Made by a program: the position numbers and the translations under genes. DNA of 64,000 bases from Gordonibacter sp. 28C. Lineage in GTDB: Bacteria > Actinomycetota > Coriobacteriia > Coriobacteriales > Eggerthellaceae. Location of the stretch: the NCBI RefSeq assembly GCF_003339845.1, contig NZ_PPTR01000002.1, positions 372,001 to 436,000 of the forward strand, given 5' to 3'. Positions 1 through 7,539 of this stretch are shown one piece after another. Numbering within the stretch: position 1 is the stretch's first letter; every line of letters starts with the position of its first letter. Below the pieces are notes generated by a model. That model was not told where the DNA came from and made no database searches. It worked only from the letters and a program-made list of their open reading frames with translations.

Positions 1-299
1 GCGGCCAGAACGCGATCGCTGACGGGCGGCGCGTACACCGTCTTGACGGCCACGGCGGCCACGCCGCGCGCGAGCATGGCCAGAAGGGCCCGCTCGCAGC
101 GCTCGGGGTCGTCGCGCGCGAAGCCCAGGTTCGAAACGATGAACTCCCCCGGAAGGTAATCGGCGTAGCCCGTCCCGTCGGGCATGCAGTCCATGATGCC
201 GACGTTGGACACGCCCCGCCCGTACCCGCCCGGGCACATCGCGGCGAGGCGCACCTGCTTGAAGGCGGGAAGCGCCACGATGTCCGCCACGGTTATCAC
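1..299 (-). CDS. PucR-family transcriptional regulator, N-terminal part (runs off the left edge)
   Basis: About 99 residues are visible. They read ITVADIVALPAFKQVRLAAM near the start and continue with a GEFIVSNLGFAR stretch, which matches the N-terminal sensory domain of PucR-type regulators (purine catabolism regulator family). The C-terminal helix-turn-helix typical of the family would lie outside the window. The start is one of two in-frame GTG codons, at 299 or 290; a GA/GG-rich Shine-Dalgarno stretch lies at about 301-310 and suits either. The next gene downstream on this strand is not visible. The family reading rests on the motif pattern only; the regulated pathway cannot be told. Confidence 0.7.
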   Translation of the reverse strand, partial: MITVADIVALPAFKQVRLAAMCPGGYGRGVSNVGIMDCMPDGTGYADYLPGEFIVSNLGFARDDPERCERALLAMLARGVAAVAVKTVYAPPVSDRVLA

Positions 300-374
300 G
301 CCTCCCCCTCTCCCGAACGCACGGCTTTCGGCCATGATACGGAGAAACGACGCGGAAGTCGAGGCGCGGAAGCT

Positions 375-1142
375 TTAGTTGGCGTACATGGACGCGTAGG
401 GGCGGGAGGAGGCGGGCTTCAACCGGAAGAAACCCGCGCCCGTCGTGTCGACCGGCGCCTCGAGCTCTCCGGCGAACAGCTCGTTGTAGCGGCCGAGCAG
501 CGTTCGCAGCGTGGCGCGGTCGTTCTCGTCGAGCGGCTCCTGCACGAGCCCGGAGGGAACGTCGTCGTCCGCCAGCTCGTGCTTCAGGTAAATGACGCCG
601 CCGTGCATGCCGGTTGCAAGGTATGCGCCCGGCTTGCCCAGAAGCACGATGACGCCGCCGGCCATGTACTCCCCCAGGAAGCTTCCCGCGTCGCCGCCGA
701 CGACGATGGCCGGGCACTTCTGCTCGAACTGCTTCATGTGGATGCCCACGCGCCACCCGCACCCGTCGCGCACGAATATCTGCCCGCCCCGCATGCCGTA
801 CCCCGCGGCGTCGCCGCAACGGCCGTGCACCACGATGCATCCGTCGTTCATGGTGTTGCCTATCTGGTCCTGCGCGTTGCCGTACACCTCGATGGACCCG
901 CCGTCCATGTAGCAGGCCATGTCGTTGCCGGGAATGCCGTGGATCTTGAGGGTCTTGCCCGCCGGCATGCCGCAGCCCAGGTAGCGCTGGGCGAACGCCT
1001 GCTCGACCTCCACCGTGTCGGCAAGCTCGAACGCCTCGCGCACCACCTCGTTGGCCTCGGTGAAGTGCTCGGTGCCGAGCGACACCGTCACCGCGTTGCC
1101 GCTAACCCGCTCGGGCGCGGAAGCCTTGGTCTCCGCCGTCAT
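375..1142 (-). CDS. Glutamate synthase GXGXG-domain subunit (GltB3-type)
   Basis: A 255-residue protein made almost wholly of the right-handed beta-helix GXGXG domain found at the C terminus of large glutamate synthase subunits. The repeated glycine-rich turns are visible (GCGMPAGKTLKIHG, GNAQDQIGNTMNDG, GRCGDAAGYGMRGG, GGDAGSFLGEYMAGG). In archaeal-type split glutamate synthases this domain is a separate polypeptide that packs against the FMN subunit and helps hold the ammonia channel between the two active sites. It is the last gene of a five-gene operon, and its ATG overlaps the stop of the upstream flavoprotein gene by 4 bp (ATGA), which suggests translational coupling. Confidence 0.88.
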   Translation of the reverse strand: MTAETKASAPERVSGNAVTVSLGTEHFTEANEVVREAFELADTVEVEQAFAQRYLGCGMPAGKTLKIHGIPGNDMACYMDGGSIEVYGNAQDQIGNTMNDGCIVVHGRCGDAAGYGMRGGQIFVRDGCGWRVGIHMKQFEQKCPAIVVGGDAGSFLGEYMAGGVIVLLGKPGAYLATGMHGGVIYLKHELADDDVPSGLVQEPLDENDRATLRTLLGRYNELFAGELEAPVDTTGAGFFRLKPASSRPYASMYAN

Positions 1143-2497
1143 ACCTGCTCCTTCCATCCGCGCGCGTCCCGATCGGCCGGGTAGCACTTGTGCAAACGAG
1201 CCCACCGGACGTCGGCGGGGAAATCGAGGTTGAGCGGCGCGTCGGCGAACAGGTCGCCCGTCAGCGAGGACAGCGGGACGCGCTGCTCGATGAGCGCCGT
1301 GTATATGCCCGCGTTCGCAGGGCGGTTCAGCAGGATGTAGCCCACGAGCCTGTCGTCCTTCGTCACGAACTTGGCGTACACGGAGCCCTCTGCCACCGTG
1401 CGCACGTCGTAGCCGCCCTCCTCGGGCGGGTTGATGACGCCTGCCGTGAGCAGCGATATGTCGAAGAAGTCGACGGCGTTCACCGCAAAGCTGCCCAGGT
1501 AGGGCTCCGCATCGTCGGCCCCGGCCATGTGGAGGCCCGCCGCCTTGCCCTGGCGCATGGCGTTGGGCCACAGCGCGAGCGGATGCCGGGAACCGTCCAG
1601 CAGGTCGGTCACCTGGGTCACGTCGCCGGCCGCGTACACGTCGGGCAGCGAGGTTTGCAGGTCGGTGCCGCATACGAGGCCGCGCCCCTGCTCGGCGCCC
1701 GCGTCGACCGCCAGCTGCGAGTTCGGCCGCACCCCGACCGCCGCTACAACCAGGTCGCAGGGCAGCTCCTCGCCGCTCGTTAGGAGCAGGGAGTCCGCCT
1801 TGTCGCCCGCACCCCGGAGCTCGTCGGCGGAGGTGCCGGTCAGGCAGGAGATGCCGCGTTTGTCCAGCAAGTCGAGCAGCACGGCGGCGCCTTGGTCGTC
1901 CAGCACGGCAGGCAGGATGCGCGGCGCCAGCTCGAGCACGACGACGTCGTCGACGTGGTGGCTGAGCGCCTCGGCCGCCTTGAGCCCGATGAGGCCGCCG
2001 CCGATGACGACGGCGCGGCTCTTGCGCTCTTCGGCATGGGCCCGCTCGGTCGCCGCGAGGGCGGCGTGCCAAACGCCCAAGCCATCGTCGAGGGAGAGGA
2101 AGGTGTGCACGTTCTCCTTTCCCTCGAGCCCCTTGATGGGCGGCGTGAACGGGACGCTGCCGGTGGCGACCAGGCACTTCCCGTACGAGACGACGTCGCC
2201 GTTCGCCAGCTCCGCCTCGTGCTCGGACGCTCGAAGCGCCACGACCTCGAAGCTCGGGCCGAGCAACGTGTCGATGGCGTTTCGCTCGTAGAAGTCGACG
2301 TCCTTGAAGCCCATGCCCTCCTCGGTCGTCTTCCCTTCCAGCAGGTACGAGATGAGCGGCCGTCCGTACACGGCATGGGGTTCGCGGCTGACGACGAGGA
2401 TGGATCCCTCTTCGTCGCGGGCGCGCAGGTACTCGGCGGCGGTGACGCCCGCGGCCGAGTTTCCGATGATGAGGTAGTCGGTCGTGCGGTTCGCCAT
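1139..2497 (-). CDS. FAD/NAD(P)H-dependent pyridine nucleotide oxidoreductase of the glutamate synthase operon
   Basis: A 452-residue two-dinucleotide-fold flavoprotein. An N-terminal FAD motif (IIGNSAAGVTAAEYL, residues 10-24), a second NAD(P) motif (AVVIGGGLIGLKAAEAL, 162-178) and the closing FAD motif YAAGDV (288-293) are all present. No redox-active CxxC disulfide motif is seen, so it resembles NADH:ferredoxin or nitrite-reductase-type oxidoreductases rather than GltD or thioredoxin reductase. It sits between the ferredoxin and GXGXG genes, so its likely job is to move electrons between NAD(P)H and the ferredoxin that feeds the FMN subunit. I chose the ATG at 2497, which gives MANRTTDYLIIG; an upstream in-frame start at 2518 would add seven residues that overlap the ferredoxin gene. 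Confidence 0.82.
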   Translation of the reverse strand: MANRTTDYLIIGNSAAGVTAAEYLRARDEEGSILVVSREPHAVYGRPLISYLLEGKTTEEGMGFKDVDFYERNAIDTLLGPSFEVVALRASEHEAELANGDVVSYGKCLVATGSVPFTPPIKGLEGKENVHTFLSLDDGLGVWHAALAATERAHAEERKSRAVVIGGGLIGLKAAEALSHHVDDVVVLELAPRILPAVLDDQGAAVLLDLLDKRGISCLTGTSADELRGAGDKADSLLLTSGEELPCDLVVAAVGVRPNSQLAVDAGAEQGRGLVCGTDLQTSLPDVYAAGDVTQVTDLLDGSRHPLALWPNAMRQGKAAGLHMAGADDAEPYLGSFAVNAVDFFDISLLTAGVINPPEEGGYDVRTVAEGSVYAKFVTKDDRLVGYILLNRPANAGIYTALIEQRVPLSSLTGDLFADAPLNLDFPADVRWARLHKCYPADRDARGWKEQV

Positions 2498-2498
2498 G

Positions 2499-2963
2499 CT
2501 AGCAGCCCTCGCTTTCAACGTAGATGAGCGCGCGGTTCGGGCAGGCCGCCACGCAGCTCGGCTCGCCCGGCTGCCCCAGCCCGTCGCCGCAGAGGTCGCA
2601 CTTGTAGGCGACGCCCTTTTCCACGGCGTCTTCGATGCGCACGCAGCCGAACGGGCACATGCCCACGCACGTGCGGCAGCCCACGCACTTCTCGGGGTTC
2701 GACGTCACCACTCCGGTGACCGGGTTTTTCGTCATGGCGCCCGAGATGCAGCCCTCGACGCACTTCGGATCGGCGCAGTGCCGGCAGTTCACCGCCACCG
2801 ACAACTGCAAGCCGCCTTCCACGCGCACGCGGTTCTGGGGCTCGGGATACTCGACCGTGAAGGCCTTGACCGTGTCCTTGCTTTGGGAATGGAACGTCTT
2901 GCAGGCCACCTCGCAGCGCTTGCAGTCGATGCACCATTGCTCGATCGCGTAGATTCGCTTCAT
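2499..2963 (-). CDS. HycB/DmsB-like polyferredoxin, glutamate synthase operon
   Basis: A 154-residue iron-sulfur protein with four cysteine clusters: CIDCKRCEVAC near the N terminus, CRHCADPKCVEGC, CVGCRTCVGMC, and a last set split between CDLCGDG and CVAACPN. This four-[4Fe-4S] layout is that of electron-transfer subunits such as HycB, DmsB or NrfC. Between an FMN glutamate synthase subunit and a flavoprotein it most likely relays electrons between them. The ATG at 2963 has a GGGGGAG Shine-Dalgarno stretch 8 nt upstream; a GTG at 2972 would overlap the upstream stop (GTGA) but lacks a well-spaced ribosome site. Confidence 0.83.
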   Translation of the reverse strand: MKRIYAIEQWCIDCKRCEVACKTFHSQSKDTVKAFTVEYPEPQNRVRVEGGLQLSVAVNCRHCADPKCVEGCISGAMTKNPVTGVVTSNPEKCVGCRTCVGMCPFGCVRIEDAVEKGVAYKCDLCGDGLGQPGEPSCVAACPNRALIYVESEGC

Positions 2964-2968
2964 GTCCC

Positions 2969-4474
2969 TCACTCCCCCGCGTGCTTCACGCCGAGTATCT
3001 CAAGTTCCTTCTCGTTGAGCCCCACGCCGCGCAGCATGAGGCGGTTGCCCCGCAGGCTGTCGATGGCGTTGATGCCCATGCCGCCCATCATCTCCTGGAT
3101 CTCGTGGTTCCAGGCACGCACGAGGTTCACCACGCGCTCGGCGCCGATCTCGGGGTTGAGGCGCCGCGTGAGCTCGGGGCGCTGCGTGGCTATGCCCCAG
3201 TTGCACTTGCCGCTCGCGCAATCTTGGCATTGGTGGCAGCCAAGGGCGATGAGGGCGGCGCTCGCGCAGTACACGGCGTCGGCGCCCAAGGCCACGGCCC
3301 GCACGACGTCCGCCGAGCTGCGGATGGAGCCGGCCGCCACGAGGCTGACGCGGGACCGGATGCCCTCGTCGCGCAGGCGCTGGTCGACCGCCGCCAAGGC
3401 GAGCTCCAAGGGAATGCCCACGTTGTCGCGGATGCGCGTCGGGGCGGCGCCGGTGCCGCCCCGGAAGCCGTCGATCACGATGACGTCGGCCCCGGCGCGC
3501 GCCATGCCGCTGGCGATGGCGGCGGCGTTGTGGACGGCCGCGATCTTGACGGCGACGGGCTTGGCGTAGCGCGTTGCCTCCTTGAGCGAGAAGATGAGCT
3601 GGCGCAGGTCCTCGATGGAGTAGATGTCGTGGTGGGGCGCCGGCGAGATGGCGTCGGTTCCCTGCGGGATCATGCGGGTTTGCGACACCTCCTCGTTGAT
3701 CTTCTCTCCCGGAAGGTGGCCGCCGATGCCGGGCTTGGCGCCCTGCCCTATCTTGATCTCGATCATGGCACCCGCGTTCAGGTAGCGGACGTCCACGCCG
3801 AAGCGGCCGCTGGCCACCTGGACGACGGCGTGCGCGCCGTAGCGCTCGAGGTCCTTGTGCAGACCGCCCTCTCCGGTGTTGAAGTAGGTGCCCAGCTCCT
3901 CGGCGGCCATGGCGAGCGACTTCTGAGCGTTGAGCGACACGGATCCGAAGCTCATGGCCGAGAACATAATGGGCACGTCCAACTTGATCTGCGGGGGAAG
4001 CGGGGCCACCGCCGTGCAGGCGCTCTCGTCGACCTTGAGCACCTCGGGGCGGCTGCCCAGAAACACGCGCGTTTCCATGGGCTCCCGCAGGGGGTCGATG
4101 GACGGGTTCGTGACCTGGCTCGCGTTGAGCAGCAAGTGGTCCCAGTAAATGGGGTAGTGCTGGGGATTGCCCATGGACGACAGCAGCACGGCTCCCGTTT
4201 GGGCCTGCTTGGCGATATCCTGCATGGCCTGGAGGGTCCAGTTGTTCGACCCGTTGCCCACTTGGGGCCAACGCGCGATGGCGAGCGCCTGCGTGGGGCA
4301 CATGACCACGCATCGCTGGCAGTTCACGCACTTCTTGTGGTCCGCCGTGACGCGGCCGAGCTCCTCGTCGACCCGATGGACCTCGTTGGCGCACGAGCGC
4401 TCGCACACGCCGCACTGCACGCACTGGTCGCTGTCGCGCAGAACCTTGTAGCGGGGAAGCAGGTAGTCGAGCAT
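2969..4474 (-). CDS. gltB: Archaeal-type glutamate synthase FMN subunit with N-terminal 2x[4Fe-4S] ferredoxin domain (GltB2-type)
   Basis: A 501-residue protein. Residues about 15-65 carry two ferredoxin clusters (CVQCGVCERSC and CVNCQRCVVMC). The remainder is the FMN-binding TIM-barrel synthase domain, recognisable from SFGSVSLNAQKSLAMAA, TGEGGLHKD, KIGQGAKPGIGGHLPGEK and VIDGFRGGTGAAPT. A cysteine-rich stretch near residue 415 (GCHQCQDCASGKC) is where glutamate synthases bind a 3Fe-4S cluster. The reaction is reductive transfer of glutamine-derived ammonia to 2-oxoglutarate to give glutamate. The start ATG is 3 nt after the stop of the amidotransferase gene. The ferredoxin-domain form is typical of archaea and anaerobic bacteria and differs from the fused GltB of Proteobacteria. 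Confidence 0.92.
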   Translation of the reverse strand: MLDYLLPRYKVLRDSDQCVQCGVCERSCANEVHRVDEELGRVTADHKKCVNCQRCVVMCPTQALAIARWPQVGNGSNNWTLQAMQDIAKQAQTGAVLLSSMGNPQHYPIYWDHLLLNASQVTNPSIDPLREPMETRVFLGSRPEVLKVDESACTAVAPLPPQIKLDVPIMFSAMSFGSVSLNAQKSLAMAAEELGTYFNTGEGGLHKDLERYGAHAVVQVASGRFGVDVRYLNAGAMIEIKIGQGAKPGIGGHLPGEKINEEVSQTRMIPQGTDAISPAPHHDIYSIEDLRQLIFSLKEATRYAKPVAVKIAAVHNAAAIASGMARAGADVIVIDGFRGGTGAAPTRIRDNVGIPLELALAAVDQRLRDEGIRSRVSLVAAGSIRSSADVVRAVALGADAVYCASAALIALGCHQCQDCASGKCNWGIATQRPELTRRLNPEIGAERVVNLVRAWNHEIQEMMGGMGINAIDSLRGNRLMLRGVGLNEKELEILGVKHAGE

Positions 4475-4477
4475 GGC

Positions 4478-5674
4478 TTACACCTCCCTCTTCTCGTTGA
4501 CGGCCGACACCATGCGCACGGCCGGGACGCAGGATCCGCCCTCGACGGACGGGCTTGCAGCCGCTTTGCGTGCGGCGACCTCGTCCAGCTGCACGACGAA
4601 CGGCACCCCTCCGTCTATGGAGCGCACGTTCTCGACGTCGGGGCAGACGATCTCGATGGCCGCCTGCTCGGACGCCAGGTACACCATGCTGCCCTTCTCG
4701 CCCGCCATGAGCGCGCGCAGCTTCAGGCGGTCGTTCAGCGCGAGCAGCCCCTCGTCGGACCCCAGGATCACCGACATGGGGCCGTTCACGAGCGCGCTGG
4801 AGTACACGCATCGAAGCGCCGTCTCGAACGCGGCGCGCTCGGGCTCCATCTTGTCGATGAGGTCCCAAGCGGGCGCGCACATGATGTGCGCGGCCATCTC
4901 CTGAGAGAACCCGTGCCGACGCACGAGCAGGTCGAACAGGTACGTGATGACCTCGGTGTCGGTCATGAGGGCGCAGTCGTAGCCGTACTGCTCGACGTAG
5001 CGCCGGTTGGCGTCGTAGCTGGAGATTTCGCCGTTGTGCACGATGGACCAGTTCAGCAGCGTGAAGGGATGCGCGCCGCCCCACCAGCCGGGCGTGTTCG
5101 TGGGAAAGCGCCCGTGCGCGGTCCATAACCAGGCATGGTAGTCGCGGATACGGTAGAACTCGCCGATGTCCTCGGGGTAGCCCACGCCTTTGAACGCGCC
5201 CATGTTCTTGCCCGACGAGGCCACGAACGCGCCGTCGATGTCGGCGTTGATGCGGAACACGTGCTGCATGGTGTACTCGGCCTCGTCGAGGCCGCTCATG
5301 TTGAGCTTCACCGGATGGGGCGCGGCGAAGTAGCGCCAGATGTCCGGCGGGTCCTGGATGCCGCGCACGCTTTCGGTGGGTATGCGCTCCTGCTTCTCGC
5401 ACATGAAGTGCGCGTCGAGGTACGCCTCCGTCTCGGTGCGCGCATCCTTGCTCTCGTACATGATGTGGAACGCGTACAGCTCGGCGTACTCGGGGTAGAT
5501 GCCGTAGGCGGCGAAACCGCCGCCCAAGCCGTTGCTGCGGTCGTGCATGAGCGCGATCGACTTCAGTATGTCGTCGCCGCCGTGCCGCTGTCCGCTTCGG
5601 TCCATGATGCCGGCTATGGCGCATCCGGATGGGATGCGGATCGCACCTTCCCGGAGTTTATCCCGTGGTGGCAT
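4478..5674 (-). CDS. Class II glutamine amidotransferase subunit of split glutamate synthase (GltB1-type)
   Basis: A 398-residue GATase_2-type protein, first gene of the operon. The nucleophile is most likely Cys18 in SGCAIAGIMDRSG. It is preceded by a 17-residue segment that may be removed so that the cysteine becomes N-terminal, as in other Ntn amidotransferases. Also visible are the glutaminase motifs AHGRFPTNTPGWWGGAHPF and WSIVHNGEIS, and TDTEVI. It hydrolyses glutamine and passes ammonia to the FMN subunit encoded 3 nt downstream. The start ATG has GAGGAG 8 nt upstream. Lack of the synthase and GXGXG domains is not truncation; these are separate genes here. Confidence 0.9.
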   Translation of the reverse strand: MPPRDKLREGAIRIPSGCAIAGIMDRSGQRHGGDDILKSIALMHDRSNGLGGGFAAYGIYPEYAELYAFHIMYESKDARTETEAYLDAHFMCEKQERIPTESVRGIQDPPDIWRYFAAPHPVKLNMSGLDEAEYTMQHVFRINADIDGAFVASSGKNMGAFKGVGYPEDIGEFYRIRDYHAWLWTAHGRFPTNTPGWWGGAHPFTLLNWSIVHNGEISSYDANRRYVEQYGYDCALMTDTEVITYLFDLLVRRHGFSQEMAAHIMCAPAWDLIDKMEPERAAFETALRCVYSSALVNGPMSVILGSDEGLLALNDRLKLRALMAGEKGSMVYLASEQAAIEIVCPDVENVRSIDGGVPFVVQLDEVAARKAAASPSVEGGSCVPAVRMVSAVNEKREV

Positions 5675-6020
5675 GGGTCACTCTCCTCGTCTGCAAGCGC
5701 CGCGCCGATCGCGCGGCGGCCCGTCGCCGTTCGCAGCGGAGGCGGTCGACGCGCGCTGCGAGCAGTTGATGCCGTTCATAAGAAATGTGGGGGCTTTGCA
5801 CCCTCGTCGCAGACTGTCGGGGCGACGCGCGGAGGTCCGAGTCGACGCGCCGTCCGCAGCTGCTGCATTGCAACGAGGTGATCGCCTGCGAAACGCAAGC
5901 CCCCTCGAGGCGGCAGACGAGGGTGCAAGGCACCCACATTCTGTGGTGCAACAAGTTTACGGCGCTTATGTTTCGGCCACGTATGTGTCGTGTTTCGACT
6001 CTGTTACGAACCCCGTTCGC
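5675..6020. other. Intergenic region with a long inverted-repeat element
   Basis: This 346-bp stretch between the glutamate synthase operon and the small Phd-like gene has no convincing coding sequence. Its main content is the inverted-repeat element at 5781-5942. Any promoter of the glutamate synthase operon should lie between about 5680 and 5800 on the minus strand, but I see no clear -35/-10 pair there. Confidence 0.5.
5781..5942. repeat. 162-bp element with 27/28-bp inverted-repeat ends
   Basis: The left arm at 5781-5808 begins AGAAATGTGGGGGC, and the right arm at 5916-5942 is its near-perfect reverse complement (shared core TTGCACCCTCGTC on one strand, GACGAGGGTGCAA on the other). The 107-bp centre shows no clear symmetry and no open frame that looks real. 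The length and layout resemble two other elements in this window (29962-30111 and 33801-33970), although arm sequences differ. It could be a MITE-like remnant, a stem-loop RNA or a paired regulatory site. Confidence 0.6.
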
Positions 6021-6248
6021 TCAACCCGCATCCGCGTCGAGCGCATGCAGGGGATCCATCGCCCCTCCCCTCGGCGACGGCAGGCGGCCCTCGCCGCCTC
6101 CGAGCAGGATCGCCTCGAAGGCGGCAGGCGACAGCACGACAGCCGCCTCTTCGGCCCCGTCCGCGATGACGACGGGACGGGGGTACCCGCGAACGAGCCG
6201 GACGAGCGAGCGAACGCTCCCCGCATGGGCCAGCTGCAAGACATCCAT
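6021..6248 (-). CDS. Small Phd/YefM-like protein (75 aa)
   Basis: A 75-residue protein whose middle (RPVVIADGAEEAAVVLSPAAFEAILLGG) resembles the beta-strand plus helix of Phd/YefM antitoxin N-terminal domains. The start is well supported: GAAAGGGG lies 8 nt upstream of ATG, inside the end of the upstream gene whose stop is 4 nt before. It is therefore almost certainly translated together with the 287-aa gene. No RelE- or Doc-like toxin is visible next to it, so a toxin-antitoxin role is only a possibility; the upstream gene is not a recognised toxin. Confidence 0.55.
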   Translation of the reverse strand: MDVLQLAHAGSVRSLVRLVRGYPRPVVIADGAEEAAVVLSPAAFEAILLGGGEGRLPSPRGGAMDPLHALDADAG

Positions 6249-6252
6249 GTCG

Positions 6253-7116
6253 TCAACCCCTTTCCAGGCGGCGCGCGAGATCGAGCATGTTCCCGTAGAA
6301 GGCGTGGCGGGCGTTATGGTTCATCACCGCAACGCGCTGCGAAAGGCTCTTGAGCGCATCGTCGGAAAAGCGGTCGGGGACGCTGAGGCCGTAGTCGACC
6401 GACGCCGCGCCGGAGCGGCGGGCGCTCGCGAAGCGAAGGGGCCCTCCCCCTTTGCCGGGACTCGAGCCCACCAGACGCGCGGCCTTCTCGCGCGCCATGC
6501 GCGCTTGGACCATGTCGTACTCGAAGCCGAAAAACGTCATCTCCCAGAACGCGCTCGCAAGGGCCAGGTAGCGTTCGCGCGTGCGCCAATCGCCCCCAAG
6601 CCACACCTTGCAGCCAAGCGTGTGCTCCCAGGGCGACAGCGCGTAGCTCCGCTCTCCGAAAGCGTCTTCGTCCAACGAGCCCCTCCCGCCCGCCGCCAGA
6701 GAACGCAGGCGACGGTCGGCCGCTTTCACCTGCTTGTACGAAGCCGCTTGCCCGCCGGAGGCGTCGAGCAGACGCTTGGCGGCGGCCACGTCGTAGCGCG
6801 GGACGAGCGCGGCGCAAAGCCGCCACGCTATCGACGCCTCGCGCGCGTCGAGCACGTACGACTCGCGCGGAGCCAGCACCCATCCCTTGTTCGGCCCCCG
6901 CTCGACCCGAAGGGTGCTCATGGCGTCGAGCGACGCGTCGAGACGGCGGCGCATGCGCTTGAGGCGCTTCGCGTCGACGCAGGCGCCGCGGCAAGCGAAT
7001 TCCTCGAGGATGACCCGCTCCAAAAGGTGCCGGTCGCATGCGTCGAGCGCTTCTTGGAGCGTGGGCAGGTCGCCGGGGCGCAGGCGCGCACGATCCCAAA
7101 GGCTCGCGGCGCTCAT
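6253..7116 (-). CDS. Conserved-looking protein of unknown function (287 aa)
   Basis: I do not recognise this protein. It is soluble, rich in Arg and Ala, and without signal peptide or membrane segment. The N-terminal half is helical (LPTLQEALDACDRHLLERVI, RLKRMRRRLDASLDAMSTLR). The C-terminal part carries aromatic helices (YLALASAFWEMTFFGFEYD) and a basic tail that starts RVAVMNHNARHAFYGN. The ATG at 7116 has GGAAGG upstream. It forms a two-gene unit with the Phd-like gene that starts 4 nt after its stop. A near-consensus minus-strand promoter with a palindrome lies about 320 bp upstream (7417-7449), which suggests a long leader or a second, closer promoter. Codon use fits the surrounding genes. 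Confidence 0.6.
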   Translation of the reverse strand: MSAASLWDRARLRPGDLPTLQEALDACDRHLLERVILEEFACRGACVDAKRLKRMRRRLDASLDAMSTLRVERGPNKGWVLAPRESYVLDAREASIAWRLCAALVPRYDVAAAKRLLDASGGQAASYKQVKAADRRLRSLAAGGRGSLDEDAFGERSYALSPWEHTLGCKVWLGGDWRTRERYLALASAFWEMTFFGFEYDMVQARMAREKAARLVGSSPGKGGGPLRFASARRSGAASVDYGLSVPDRFSDDALKSLSQRVAVMNHNARHAFYGNMLDLARRLERG

Positions 7117-7539
7117 GACGCCCGCCTTCCAACGCCGCCCGCATCGAAGCACGTGCCGGGTTCCGCAAACGCGCGGGAGGAATGAAGACACCGGCCGTTC
7201 GCAGCAGAGAAACCGCACCGGCGGCCGCACACGGCCGACTTCCCACACCCTGCCGACATCGCAAACGCGACCATGGCAAGACACCTCGCTTCCCTTGGGT
7301 TCCTGGGCTGAGAGGATCCTGCAAGCGTGGTACGGGCGACGCGGAACACCGTCGCCATCTATGGGCTGCGCCGTCGCCTTCGGCGAAGGGAATGGCAGCG
7401 CTTGCACTGGCTCTTTCGTTCGTTGACATTGTAGCATATTATACGAACGTTTGCTTGTGAAATTTGCAAAAATGCAGCGCTCTTTTCACCTTTTCCGTTG
7501 TTCGCCCTATCTTCTTTCGCGCGAAACATAGTCTGGATC
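7117..7539. other. Long upstream region of the 287-aa gene
   Basis: About 420 bp without a supported gene. Short frames exist on both strands but have no ribosome site or family resemblance. The recognisable feature is the AT-rich promoter-like palindrome at 7417-7449. The 3' end of the TVP38-type gene lies at 7540 on the same strand. Confidence 0.45.
7417..7449 (-). promoter_or_regulatory. Promoter-like site within a 7-bp inverted repeat
   Basis: On the minus strand a perfect TATAAT occupies 7443-7438 in an otherwise GC-rich region. It is framed by the inverted repeat CGTTCGT (7417-7423) and ACGAACG (7443-7449) with 19 bp between, so the palindrome overlaps the -10 box. No consensus -35 is placed at 17 bp (TTGCAA lies 20 bp away). 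It would read towards the 287-aa gene. A repressor or autoregulator binding here is an inference. Confidence 0.5.

Noticed and set aside
7440-7462. A LexA-like box (CGAAC-x4-GCTTG) near the 287-aa gene promoter
   Set aside because: Only the first half fits the consensus; the second half does not.
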